Shown piece after piece: positions 47,948 through 55,740 of a stretch of DNA of 64,000 nucleotides (within the stretch, counting starts at the first letter, position 1; each line of letters opens with the position of its first letter). The stretch comes from Curtobacterium sp. VKM Ac-2865. Its GTDB lineage: Bacteria > Actinomycetota > Actinomycetes > Actinomycetales > Microbacteriaceae. The notes below the pieces were generated by a model. The model did not search any database. It had not been told where the DNA came from and was given only the letters and a program-made list of their open reading frames with translations. A program made the position numbers and the translations under genes. The DNA lies in contig NZ_JADKRZ010000001.1 of the NCBI RefSeq assembly GCF_015350905.1, positions 990,724 to 1,054,723 of the forward strand. Direction: 5' to 3'.

Positions 47948-50071
47948 TCAGCGGATGCGGAACACCCGCGCCGTCGGGGTCACGCCACCGTTGTCGACAC
48001 GGAGGACCCCGTCCTCCCACGTCGCCGTCCACGGCCCCGGCTCCCGTGGGAACAGCGGCTCCACGGAGACCTCCCGCCCGTGGAGTGCCGGCAACGGCAG
48101 CGACACCGAGTCCGACGCCCCGGGCAGCGACCACACCGACAGGAACAGGTCGCCCCCGGGGACGGCGAGCCCGAGGGCGATCCAGGTGTCCTCCCACGCG
48201 GGCAGCCCGAGCGGCCACACGGGGACGGTCGTCGGCAGCACCTCGAGCACCGTCCGGTGGGCCGCGATCGCCGCGCCGACGACCTCGAGCTGCGCCGGGG
48301 ACATCGTGTTGAGGTACCCGGACAGGTACATCCGTCCGAGCACCCCGTTCACGAGCGACAGCACGAAGCGCTCGTCACTCATGTCCACCGCGGGGTAGGC
48401 CCAGTTGCCCGCCTGCTCGGGCAGCATCGCCGCGGGTGCGGCAGCGGCGATCGAGGCGTACAGCACCGGGTCCTGCTGGTCCGACGTGGACTGCATGTGC
48501 AGCCGCGAGAGCATGGCCTGGTCGGCCCGCATCGCCCCGGAGGCGCAGTTCTCGATGAGCAGCGACGGGTGCCGCTCCTGCACGGCGTCGATCCAGTCGA
48601 GCAGTGCCCGCTGGTGCTCGAGCATGCCGGGGAACGGCCCGGTCATCGTGTTGTCGTCCATCTTGATGAAGGTCACGCCGAGCGACCCGACCAACCGGTC
48701 GACCACGGCGTCCAGGTGCGCCCGGGCCTCCGGCGAGCGCAGGTCGAGCAGGTGTCGCCCGTGCTCGGCGACCCGGATGCCGTGGTGCTCGACGAACGCC
48801 GAGGACGGCAGGGTCGACGCCAGCGGGGAGTGGATGCCGATGACCTCCGGCTCGAGCCAGAGTCCGGCCTGCATGCCCCGGTCGCGGATGTGGTCGATGA
48901 CGCGCGAGAGCCCGCCCGGGAACCGGGAGGCGGCCGGCTCCCACGCACCGACGGTGTCCCACCAGTGCCCCTCGGCGTACCACCCGGCGTCGATGCAGAA
49001 CAGGTCGGCTCCGGCATCGGCGGCCGCATCGATCAGTGGGAGGAGCTTCGCCGTGGTGGGGTCCCCCATCAGGGTGTTCATGTAGTCGTTGAACACGAGT
49101 GGCAGTGCGAGGTCGGCCGGTCGGAGGATGCGCGTCGCCCGACGCTGCCTGGTGAGCACAGCGAACGCCTCGTCCACGGAGCCGGCGATCCCGACGGACA
49201 CCGGCACCGAGGTGAACGGACGGTCCCTCGTCACCTCGGTCGTCCACTGGTGGTCCTGGTCGGTCGGTCCGCTGAGCAGCACGTACGCGTGGTGCCGCGT
49301 CTCCCCCAGCTCGTACAGCCACGGCCCGTTGTGCTCGACCTGCCACGCGAGGGCGTACGACGGCGCCAGGAGCACGCCGATCGGCAGCGCCTCGCCCGTC
49401 GACCACGACCCGCGGTTCTGCACGACGGCGCGGCTCCGCGGGGGCTGGTGCTGGGCGTCGCGGTCGATCCGCGCCAGCCCGATGTCGCGCAGTGGGTCGG
49501 TGTGCCAGCGGCTCTCGGCCACCCAGTCGTTGTCGGCGTGCGCGAGCGCGAGCACGTCCACGGTCGCTCCGGAGTCCGTCAGGAACGCACCCGTCGCGAA
49601 CGAGGACACGAAGTCCACGACGTGCTCGCCGTGCTCCGCCGACACCTCGGTCCAGGTCCGGAACGCGGGCACGTCGGCGTGCGCCCGGAAGACCGATTCG
49701 ACCTGGAGGCCCGTGGTCGCGTCCGATTGCAGGATGCGGAACTCGTGATCGGTCCCGTCCGCAGTGGCCCGGTGCGACACCGGCCGCAGGCGCGCCCCGA
49801 TCGTGGAGTCGACGTGCCGGAAGCCGCCGGGGAACCGACCGTGCCCGATGGTCGTCAGCTCGACGAGCGGCTGCGGATCGACCGGCCCGTCGTCGAGGAC
49901 GCCGGAAGCGAGGACGTCGGCGGCGAGCGCGCCGCCGGCGAGCGCGCCGCCGGCGAGGGCCCGACCGGCCGGCACGAGCGACACGAGCGCCGCGGGCTGG
50001 TCCGGACCGACCTGGAACCGTGCCGCGAACCCGTCCGTGACCCAGTCGACGAACGTCGACCCGTCACTCAT
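47948..50071 (-). CDS. GH36-type alpha-galactosidase 1
   Basis: A 707-residue glycoside hydrolase of clan GH-D. The N-terminal beta-supersandwich (to about 330) is followed by a TIM barrel with Phe-Cys-Ile-Asp-Ala-Gly-Trp-Tyr, Gly-Leu-Trp-Leu-Glu-Pro-Glu, the nucleophile region Phe-Ile-Lys-Met-Asp-Asp-Asn (about 470) and the acid/base region Glu-Asn-Cys-Ala-Ser-Gly-Ala-Met-Arg-Ala-Asp (about 510). It should release alpha-linked galactose in the cytoplasm; there is no signal peptide. The nucleophile motif is atypical (Lys-Met-Asp-Asp-Asn instead of Lys-Trp-Asp-x-Asn), so substrate preference may differ. A small AGGALAGGALA repeat is present near residue 40. ATG 50071 overlaps the stop of the ABC ATPase gene by 4 bp. 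Confidence 0.82.
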   Translation of the reverse strand: MSDGSTFVDWVTDGFAARFQVGPDQPAALVSLVPAGRALAGGALAGGALAADVLASGVLDDGPVDPQPLVELTTIGHGRFPGGFRHVDSTIGARLRPVSHRATADGTDHEFRILQSDATTGLQVESVFRAHADVPAFRTWTEVSAEHGEHVVDFVSSFATGAFLTDSGATVDVLALAHADNDWVAESRWHTDPLRDIGLARIDRDAQHQPPRSRAVVQNRGSWSTGEALPIGVLLAPSYALAWQVEHNGPWLYELGETRHHAYVLLSGPTDQDHQWTTEVTRDRPFTSVPVSVGIAGSVDEAFAVLTRQRRATRILRPADLALPLVFNDYMNTLMGDPTTAKLLPLIDAAADAGADLFCIDAGWYAEGHWWDTVGAWEPAASRFPGGLSRVIDHIRDRGMQAGLWLEPEVIGIHSPLASTLPSSAFVEHHGIRVAEHGRHLLDLRSPEARAHLDAVVDRLVGSLGVTFIKMDDNTMTGPFPGMLEHQRALLDWIDAVQERHPSLLIENCASGAMRADQAMLSRLHMQSTSDQQDPVLYASIAAAAPAAMLPEQAGNWAYPAVDMSDERFVLSLVNGVLGRMYLSGYLNTMSPAQLEVVGAAIAAHRTVLEVLPTTVPVWPLGLPAWEDTWIALGLAVPGGDLFLSVWSLPGASDSVSLPLPALHGREVSVEPLFPREPGPWTATWEDGVLRVDNGGVTPTARVFRIR

Positions 50072-50961
50072 CGTGCTCCCACCGGGGCCGGTCGGCTCGG
50101 GACCCACGCGCCGACGGTGTGGTCGTAGCAGGTGGTGTTGTCGATCGTCGACCGGTCGAGTGCCGGACCCGCCGTGACCCGGCGCTCCCCACGCTCGGGG
50201 TCCGGTGCCGCGTCGGCGAGCAGTCGGGTGTATTCGTGGTGCGGGTCGAGGATCACCGCGTCCGACGGCCCGCGTTCGACGACCCGGCCGCGGTAGAGCA
50301 CCAGGATCTCGTCCGAGAAGTGCCGTGCGGTCGCCAGGTCGTGCGTGATGTAGAGCACGGCGAGGTGGTCCTCCCGCTGCAGGCGTCCGAGCAGGTTGAG
50401 GACGCTCAGCCGGATCGACACGTCGAGCATCGACACGGGTTCGTCGGCGATGAGCACCTGCGCGCCCGGGGCGAGCGCGCGGGCGATCGCGACGCGCTGC
50501 CGCTGCCCGCCGGAGAGCTCGTGCGGGCGGCGGGTGGCGAAGTCCTCGTCGAGGTTCACCCGCCCGAGCAGCTCCCGCACCATGTCGGCGGTCTCCTCGG
50601 CGCCGCGGGCCCGGTGGTGCAGCTGCAGCGGCCGGGCGATGTGGTGCTCGATGGAGTGGAACGGGTTGAGCGAGGCGAAGGGGTCCTGGAACACCATCTG
50701 CACGTGCCGGCGGTACATGCTGCCGACGACGGGGGTGCCGTCCTCGAGGCGGACGTCGATCGAACCGTGCGTGACCGACTCGAGCTTCGCGAGCATCCGC
50801 GCGATGGTGGACTTGCCCGACCCGGACTCCCCGACGAGCGCGACGGTGCGGCCGGGGAGCAGCTCGAACGACACGTCGTCGACGGCGTGCAGCGTGGTGC
50901 GCCGCAGGCCCTTGCGGGTGTGGAAGTCCTTGCCGAGGTGGCTGACGGTCACACTGGTCAT
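50068..50961 (-). CDS. Opp/Dpp-type ABC importer ATPase 2 (DppF-like)
   Basis: A 297-residue ATPase. Walker A is Gly-Glu-Ser-Gly-Ser-Gly-Lys-Ser-Thr, the Q-loop region reads Met-Val-Phe-Gln-Asp-Pro-Phe-Ala-Ser-Leu-Asn-Pro, the signature is Leu-Ser-Gly-Gly-Gln-Arg-Gln-Arg, and Walker B is Val-Leu-Ile-Ala-Asp-Glu-Pro. The His-Glu-Tyr-Thr-Arg-Leu-Leu near the C-terminus is typical of oligopeptide/oligosaccharide importers. It forms a heterodimer with the ATPase encoded upstream, with a 4-bp overlap (ATGA). Given the glycosidases around it, it probably energises oligosaccharide uptake rather than peptide uptake. Confidence 0.86.
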   Translation of the reverse strand: MTSVTVSHLGKDFHTRKGLRRTTLHAVDDVSFELLPGRTVALVGESGSGKSTIARMLAKLESVTHGSIDVRLEDGTPVVGSMYRRHVQMVFQDPFASLNPFHSIEHHIARPLQLHHRARGAEETADMVRELLGRVNLDEDFATRRPHELSGGQRQRVAIARALAPGAQVLIADEPVSMLDVSIRLSVLNLLGRLQREDHLAVLYITHDLATARHFSDEILVLYRGRVVERGPSDAVILDPHHEYTRLLADAAPDPERGERRVTAGPALDRSTIDNTTCYDHTVGAWVPSRPAPVGAR

Positions 50962-51863
50962 CGGTCCGTCTCCTGTGCTGCCTGCACCAGGACGGCCCTG
51001 GTGTCGGTCTCGGGTTCGACGCCGTCCTCGACCCCGCTGCGGATGAACGCGCCGCGTGCACCCGACAGGCTCGGGAACGACCGCAGCAGGCGCCGCGTGT
51101 AGGGGTGCTTCGCGTCGTGCTGGATCACCGATGCCGGCTCGCACTCGACGACCTCGCCGCGGAGCATGATCGCGATCCGGTCGCTGATCTCCAGCAGGAG
51201 CGGCAGGTCGTGCGTGATGAACACGACCGCGAACCCGAGCTCGTCGCGCAGTCGGACGATCTCGCGGAGGATCTCCCGCTGCACGACGACGTCGAGCGCC
51301 GTGGTTGGTTCGTCCATGATCATGATCTGCGGCTCGAGCAGCATCGCCATCGCGATCATCACGCGCTGCCGCATGCCGCCGGAGAGCTCGTGCGGGTACG
51401 CCGTGATGCGTGACGGGTCGACGCCGACCCGTCGCAGGGCGTCCTCCGCGATCGCCCGTCGCTCCTTCCGGGACAACCCCTTGCGGTGCTCGACGAGCGC
51501 GTCGTCGAGCTGGGCACGGATCGTGGTCACGGGGTTCAACGCGTTCATCGCGCCCTGGAACACCATCGACAGCTTCGACCAGCGCACGGCACGGAGCTCT
51601 TCGTGGCCGAGGCCGAGCAGGTCGACGTCGGAGCCGTCGCGGTCGTGGAACGTGATGCTGCCGGAGGTGACCTTCGCCGGCGGTCGGTGCAGCCGGGTGA
51701 TCGCGTACGCCAGGGTGGTCTTCCCGCACCCGGACTCCCCCGCGAGTCCGAGGATCTCGCCGGGTGCCAGCGTCAGGGACACGTCCTTCACCGCGTGCAC
51801 GGGGTGTTCGGTCTCGTAGACGACGTCGAGGTGCTCGATCGTCAGGACTGCGGTGGCGCTCAT
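50958..51863 (-). CDS. Opp/Dpp-type ABC importer ATPase 1 (DppD-like)
   Basis: A 301-residue ATPase with Walker A Gly-Glu-Ser-Gly-Cys-Gly-Lys-Thr-Thr, a Met-Val-Phe-Gln-Gly-Ala-Met Q-loop, signature Leu-Ser-Gly-Gly-Met-Arg-Gln-Arg and Walker B Ile-Met-Ile-Met-Asp-Glu-Pro. The C-terminal His-Pro-Tyr-Thr-Arg-Arg-Leu-Leu is the family mark; the usual Cys cluster of some DppD proteins is absent. The gene overlaps both neighbours by 4 bp. Confidence 0.87.
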   Translation of the reverse strand: MSATAVLTIEHLDVVYETEHPVHAVKDVSLTLAPGEILGLAGESGCGKTTLAYAITRLHRPPAKVTSGSITFHDRDGSDVDLLGLGHEELRAVRWSKLSMVFQGAMNALNPVTTIRAQLDDALVEHRKGLSRKERRAIAEDALRRVGVDPSRITAYPHELSGGMRQRVMIAMAMLLEPQIMIMDEPTTALDVVVQREILREIVRLRDELGFAVVFITHDLPLLLEISDRIAIMLRGEVVECEPASVIQHDAKHPYTRRLLRSFPSLSGARGAFIRSGVEDGVEPETDTRAVLVQAAQETDR

Positions 51864-52900
51864 CGGGCGACCCCCTTCGTGTCGTGGGCTGCGGTGGCGA
51901 CGCTGGGCGAGCCTCCCGACCGGGCAGCGCGCCTGGCGCGACGGTCACGGCGGCGCTGGGCGCGGACGTTGGCGAGCCGCGGGTTGATGACCTCGTCGAT
52001 CGAGAAGTTCACCAGCGACAGCCCCATGCCGAGCAGGGCGATGAGCAGCCCCGGCGGGACGAACCACCACCACGCGCCGTTGGCGAGCGCGAACCCGTTC
52101 TGGGCGTAGAAGAGCATCGTGCCGAGCGTCGACGAGTTCGACGCCCCGAGGCCGAGGAAGGACAGACCGGCCTCCCCGAGGATCGCCGCGATCACCGCGA
52201 AGACGAACTGCGACGCCAGGACGGGCAGCAGGTTCGGCAGGATCTCGACCGCGATCACCCGCCAGGGCCGCTCCCCGGCGACCCGGGCGGCCGACACGTA
52301 GTCGCGGTTCCTGATCGACATCGTCTGCGCCCGGAGCACCCGGGCGGACCCAGCCCACGACGTGATCGCGAGGACGACGGCGATGGTCCACAGCCCGCGG
52401 GCCTCACGCGGAACGAGGCCCGAGATGACGATGACGAGCGGCAGGCCCGGGATGACGAGGAAGACGTTCGAGAAGAGCGAGAACGCCTCGTCCATGATCC
52501 CGCCGAGGTACGCGCCGAGGATCCCGAAGAACGCGGAGAGCACGGTGGCGAGCAGGCCGACGATGAGGCCGATCTGCAGGCTGCCGCGGGTGGCGAAGGC
52601 GAGCTGCGCGAGGACGTCCTGCCCGGTCTGGGTGGTGCCGAGGAGGTTCTCGGCGCTCGGGCCCTGCAGCCCGGAGTCGCGGATGGTGGTCGGGTCGCCG
52701 ACGAGCAGCGGTCCGACGACGCCGAAGAGCACGACGCCGAGCACCAGCGCGATGCCGGCGACGAGCCACGGGGTGAGGGTCGGGAGGAAGCGACGGATGC
52801 CGCCCTTCGACGCCCGACGGGTGGCGATCGACGTCGTGCTGTCGGCCTCCTCCGTCAGCGCGCCGATGGTGGGCTCGGTCTCCTGCTGGATGTTGGTCAT
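51860..52900 (-). CDS. Opp/Dpp-type ABC importer permease 2 (DppC-like)
   Basis: A 346-residue permease with a long cytoplasmic N-terminus, an OppC-type N-terminal helix (about 35-60) and five further membrane segments. The EAA loop reads Glu-Ile-Leu-Pro-Asn-Leu-Leu-Pro after Ala-Arg-Val-Ala-Gly-Glu-Arg-Pro. It forms the channel with the DppB-like subunit. The last 25 residues are basic and include a core of the dispersed repeat (51905-51925), which here encodes Ser-Gly-Gly-Ser-Pro. Confidence 0.87.
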   Translation of the reverse strand: MTNIQQETEPTIGALTEEADSTTSIATRRASKGGIRRFLPTLTPWLVAGIALVLGVVLFGVVGPLLVGDPTTIRDSGLQGPSAENLLGTTQTGQDVLAQLAFATRGSLQIGLIVGLLATVLSAFFGILGAYLGGIMDEAFSLFSNVFLVIPGLPLVIVISGLVPREARGLWTIAVVLAITSWAGSARVLRAQTMSIRNRDYVSAARVAGERPWRVIAVEILPNLLPVLASQFVFAVIAAILGEAGLSFLGLGASNSSTLGTMLFYAQNGFALANGAWWWFVPPGLLIALLGMGLSLVNFSIDEVINPRLANVRAQRRRDRRARRAARSGGSPSVATAAHDTKGVAR

Positions 52901-52913
52901 GGTCGTCTCCTCC

Positions 52914-53903
52914 CTAGCTCCGCGCCCGCGTCCGCGGGTCGATGAGCCCGTACAGCAGGTCGACGACGAGGTTCGCGCCGAGGACCGCCAGGGTGATGAA
53001 CAGGAAGATCCCCTGCATGAGCGCGTAGTCGTTGTTCGTCACCGCGGAGAGGAGCTTCGACCCGATGCCCGGGTAGGAGAACACCTGCTCGGTGACGACG
53101 GAGCCGGACACGATGAACCCGAGGGAGATCGCGAACCCGGCGACCGAGGGCAGCACGGCGTTCCGTGCGGCGTAGTTCCGCAGGATCTTGCCGTCGGGCA
53201 GCCCCTTCGCCTGCGCGGTGGTGATGTAGTCCTCGGACAGCGTCGACACCATCATGTTGCGCATCCCGAGCAACCACCCGCCGAGGGACGCGAGCACGAT
53301 CGTCACCGCCGGCAGCACGCCGTACTTGATCGCCGAACCGATGAAGTCGCCGGAGAACCCCGGCGTCAGCACGACGTCGTAGCCGCCCTGTGCCGGGAAC
53401 AGGTGCAGCCCGGTGGCGAAGAAGTACACCAGGATCAGCGCGAGCCAGAAGTACGGCACCGCGGCGAGCAGGGTGGTGGCCGGCACGAACGAGTCGAGCC
53501 AGGTCCCCGGTCGCCACCCGACGAAGGCACCGAGGCCCACGCCGATGACCGCCGCGACGATCGTCGCGATCCCGACCAGGGCGATCGTCCACGGCAGGGA
53601 GCTGCCGATGACCTCGGTCACGGGTGCCGGGAAGTAGCTGACGGACACCCCGAGGTCACCGCGGAACACGTTGACCAGGTAGTGGCCGTACTGGGACCAC
53701 AGCGGCTCCGAGGTGTCGCCACCGAGGAGCAGCTCGTACGCCTTCCGTGTCGCCGGGGTCACCTGCCCGCCGCGCTGCTGCAGCTTGGCGAGCAGGATGT
53801 CCACCGGGTTCCCGGGCAGCAGCCGCGGGATGACGAAGTTCAGCGTCAGTGCCGCCCAGAGGGCCACCACGTAGAAGCCGATCTTGCGCAGGAAGTACGT
53901 CAT
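52914..53903 (-). CDS. Opp/Dpp-type ABC importer permease 1 (DppB-like)
   Basis: A 329-residue permease with six membrane segments. The N-terminal Phe-Val-Ile-Pro-Arg-Leu-Leu-Pro-Gly-Asn-Pro and the EAA loop Ala-Arg-Asn-Ala-Val-Leu-Pro are typical of the DppB/OppB subunits. Val-Phe-Ser-Tyr-Pro-Gly-Ile-Gly near the C-terminus is also conserved. It is the second gene of the importer operon, 34 bp after the binding protein gene. Confidence 0.88.
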   Translation of the reverse strand: MTYFLRKIGFYVVALWAALTLNFVIPRLLPGNPVDILLAKLQQRGGQVTPATRKAYELLLGGDTSEPLWSQYGHYLVNVFRGDLGVSVSYFPAPVTEVIGSSLPWTIALVGIATIVAAVIGVGLGAFVGWRPGTWLDSFVPATTLLAAVPYFWLALILVYFFATGLHLFPAQGGYDVVLTPGFSGDFIGSAIKYGVLPAVTIVLASLGGWLLGMRNMMVSTLSEDYITTAQAKGLPDGKILRNYAARNAVLPSVAGFAISLGFIVSGSVVTEQVFSYPGIGSKLLSAVTNNDYALMQGIFLFITLAVLGANLVVDLLYGLIDPRTRARS

Positions 53904-53937
53904 CGTCGAGTGCTCCTCGGTCGCGATGCCATCGGGG

Positions 53938-55623
53938 TCAGCCCTTGGCCGGCTTCAGCGCCTTGAAGACCTCGGCGTTGTCCGGGCTGGCCCAGACCGC
54001 CGGGAAGGCGTAGAGGTCGTCCTTCGTCGGCCAGCCGCTGAACTTCGCCGAGTGGAACTCGCTCGTCGTGCCGCCGGTCATCACGGGGATGTAGGGCAGG
54101 TCCTCGACGATGTGCTGCTGGATGACGTCGAACTCCGGCTGCGTCTTCGCGGTGTCGGTCGGGTTGATCGTGGCGAGCTTCGCGAGGGCGCCGTCGACGT
54201 CGGGGTTGCTGTACCGCGAGATGTTCATCGGGGCCGCCTCACCGACCTTCGCGGTGTTCGCCGTCGTGAAGTAGTTGTTGTAGAGGTAGTACGGGTTCGA
54301 CGCCGGGCCCTGGCCGAGCGAGTCGATCGCGAGCTCGAAGTCGCCCTTGGTCTTCTTGTCGGTCCACTCGTTCCAGGACGACTGCTGCGCCTTCAGCTCG
54401 ATGCCGGCGGCCTTGAGCTGCTGGGTCATCGTGTCGATGGCGGTGATGTAGTCGGTCCACCCCGTGACGACCTCGACGGTCAGGGACAGCTTCTGGCCGT
54501 CCTTGGCGTAGATGCCGTCGGCGCCCTTCGCCCAGCCGGCACCCTCGAGCGCCTTCGCCGACGCGTCCTTGTCCGCACTGCTCGGCATGACCGCCGGCGA
54601 CACGTCCTTCGAGATGGTCTTCTCCTGCGTGCTGGTCAGCGCGAAGGTCGGGGAGATCTCGCTCGCGGTGTTCTCGAACGCCAGCGAGTTGAGCTGCTTG
54701 CGGTTGATGGCGTCCGCGATCGCGTGCCGCACAGCCGGGTCCGTCTGGGAACCCTTGCAGCCGAGCGTCGTGTTCGAGCAGGTCAGCAGCGCCATCTGGT
54801 TCTGCGGGACCGTGATGCCGTCGTACCCGGGGTACTTCGCGGCGATGTCGGACATGCCGGGGACCGGGCCGGTCTGCCAGTCGATCGAGCCCTGCGACAG
54901 GGCGTCGGCGCCGGCGGTGTTGCCGGAGAGGGAGAGGTACCGGATCGTCTTGACCTTCGGCGCCCCGCCCCAGTACTTCGCGTTCGCCTGCAGGGTGAAC
55001 GCCTGCGGCTTGAACGTGCCGAGCGTGTACGGACCGGTGCCGACGGGCTTGCGCATCACGTCGGTGGTCGGGTCGATGTCCTTCCACAGGTGCTCGGGCA
55101 CGATCCAGGTCTTGCCGAGCAGGTTCGGGCCGAGCACGAACGACGGCTTGGCGAACGACACCACGACCGTGTCGTCCCCCTCGGCCTTCGCGGTGCCGTC
55201 GTACCCGATCGAGTTCAGCGCCTTCTGCTGCTTGAGCATGTCGAGCGTGAAGACGACGTCCTTCGACGTGAAGGGCTCCCCGTCGCTCCAGGTCGCCCCG
55301 TCGCGGAGCGTGATGGTCAGCTGCGTGCCGTCCGCGTTCCACTCGTACGACTTGCCGAGCAGCGGCTTCGGGTCGTTCGTGTTCACGTTCGTGATGAAGA
55401 ACAGCGACTCGTAGATCGTCCCGACGCCACCGATGTTCGACGGCGACCACGGGTTGTAGTTGATCTGGTAGTCGCCGGACTGGCCGGTGTACGCGACCAG
55501 GGTCGAGGCGGCGTCACCACTCGTGCTGGCGGAACCGCTGGAGCTGCAGCCACTCAGCGCGAGGCCGGCTGCCAGGAGAACGGCGCCGCCGATGGCGAGC
55601 CGCGAACGGGTTGGGTTGAACAT
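53938..55623 (-). CDS. Family 5 extracellular solute-binding lipoprotein
   Basis: A 561-residue SBP_bac_5 (cluster C) binding protein. The signal peptide ends with the lipobox Leu-Ala-Leu-Ser-Gly-Cys, so it is anchored to the outer face of the membrane. Typical segments: Pro-Trp-Ser-Pro-Ser-Asn, Trp-Ser-Asp-Gly-Glu-Pro-Phe-Thr-Ser-Lys-Asp-Val, Pro-Val-Gly-Thr-Gly-Pro-Tyr. Family members bind peptides or, in several sugar-utilisation loci, oligosaccharides. With mannosidase and galactosidases around it, manno- or galacto-oligosaccharides are the likely ligand. ATG 55623 is chosen over 55647 because GAGAGGA lies 5 nt before it. Its promoter overlaps a candidate ROK operator. Confidence 0.85.
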   Translation of the reverse strand: MFNPTRSRLAIGGAVLLAAGLALSGCSSSGSASTSGDAASTLVAYTGQSGDYQINYNPWSPSNIGGVGTIYESLFFITNVNTNDPKPLLGKSYEWNADGTQLTITLRDGATWSDGEPFTSKDVVFTLDMLKQQKALNSIGYDGTAKAEGDDTVVVSFAKPSFVLGPNLLGKTWIVPEHLWKDIDPTTDVMRKPVGTGPYTLGTFKPQAFTLQANAKYWGGAPKVKTIRYLSLSGNTAGADALSQGSIDWQTGPVPGMSDIAAKYPGYDGITVPQNQMALLTCSNTTLGCKGSQTDPAVRHAIADAINRKQLNSLAFENTASEISPTFALTSTQEKTISKDVSPAVMPSSADKDASAKALEGAGWAKGADGIYAKDGQKLSLTVEVVTGWTDYITAIDTMTQQLKAAGIELKAQQSSWNEWTDKKTKGDFELAIDSLGQGPASNPYYLYNNYFTTANTAKVGEAAPMNISRYSNPDVDGALAKLATINPTDTAKTQPEFDVIQQHIVEDLPYIPVMTGGTTSEFHSAKFSGWPTKDDLYAFPAVWASPDNAEVFKALKPAKG

Positions 55624-55659
55624 CGTTGTCCTCTCGGTCTGCGTCATCGCAGGTCCACG

Positions 55660-55700
55660 TTGTGAGCGTGATTGTTACACGCATAAACTAAGTCGGTCAA
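55660..55700. promoter_or_regulatory. Divergent overlapping promoters with ROK-type operator
   Basis: Leftward (binding-protein operon): TTGACC (complement of 55695-55700) and TAACAA (complement of 55672-55677) are 17 bp apart. Rightward (beta-mannosidase): TTGTGA at 55660-55665 and TAAACT at 55684-55689 are 18 bp apart. The 21-bp site ATTGT-N11-ACTAA at 55671-55691 covers both -10 boxes. The same pattern recurs at 62602-62622 before the beta-galactosidase operon. The repressor encoded at 62660-63796 is the natural candidate to bind both. Confidence 0.6.
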
Positions 55701-55740
55701 GGGGTCGCACCGCGCGACCCCGGAACCCTGAGGAGACGCG

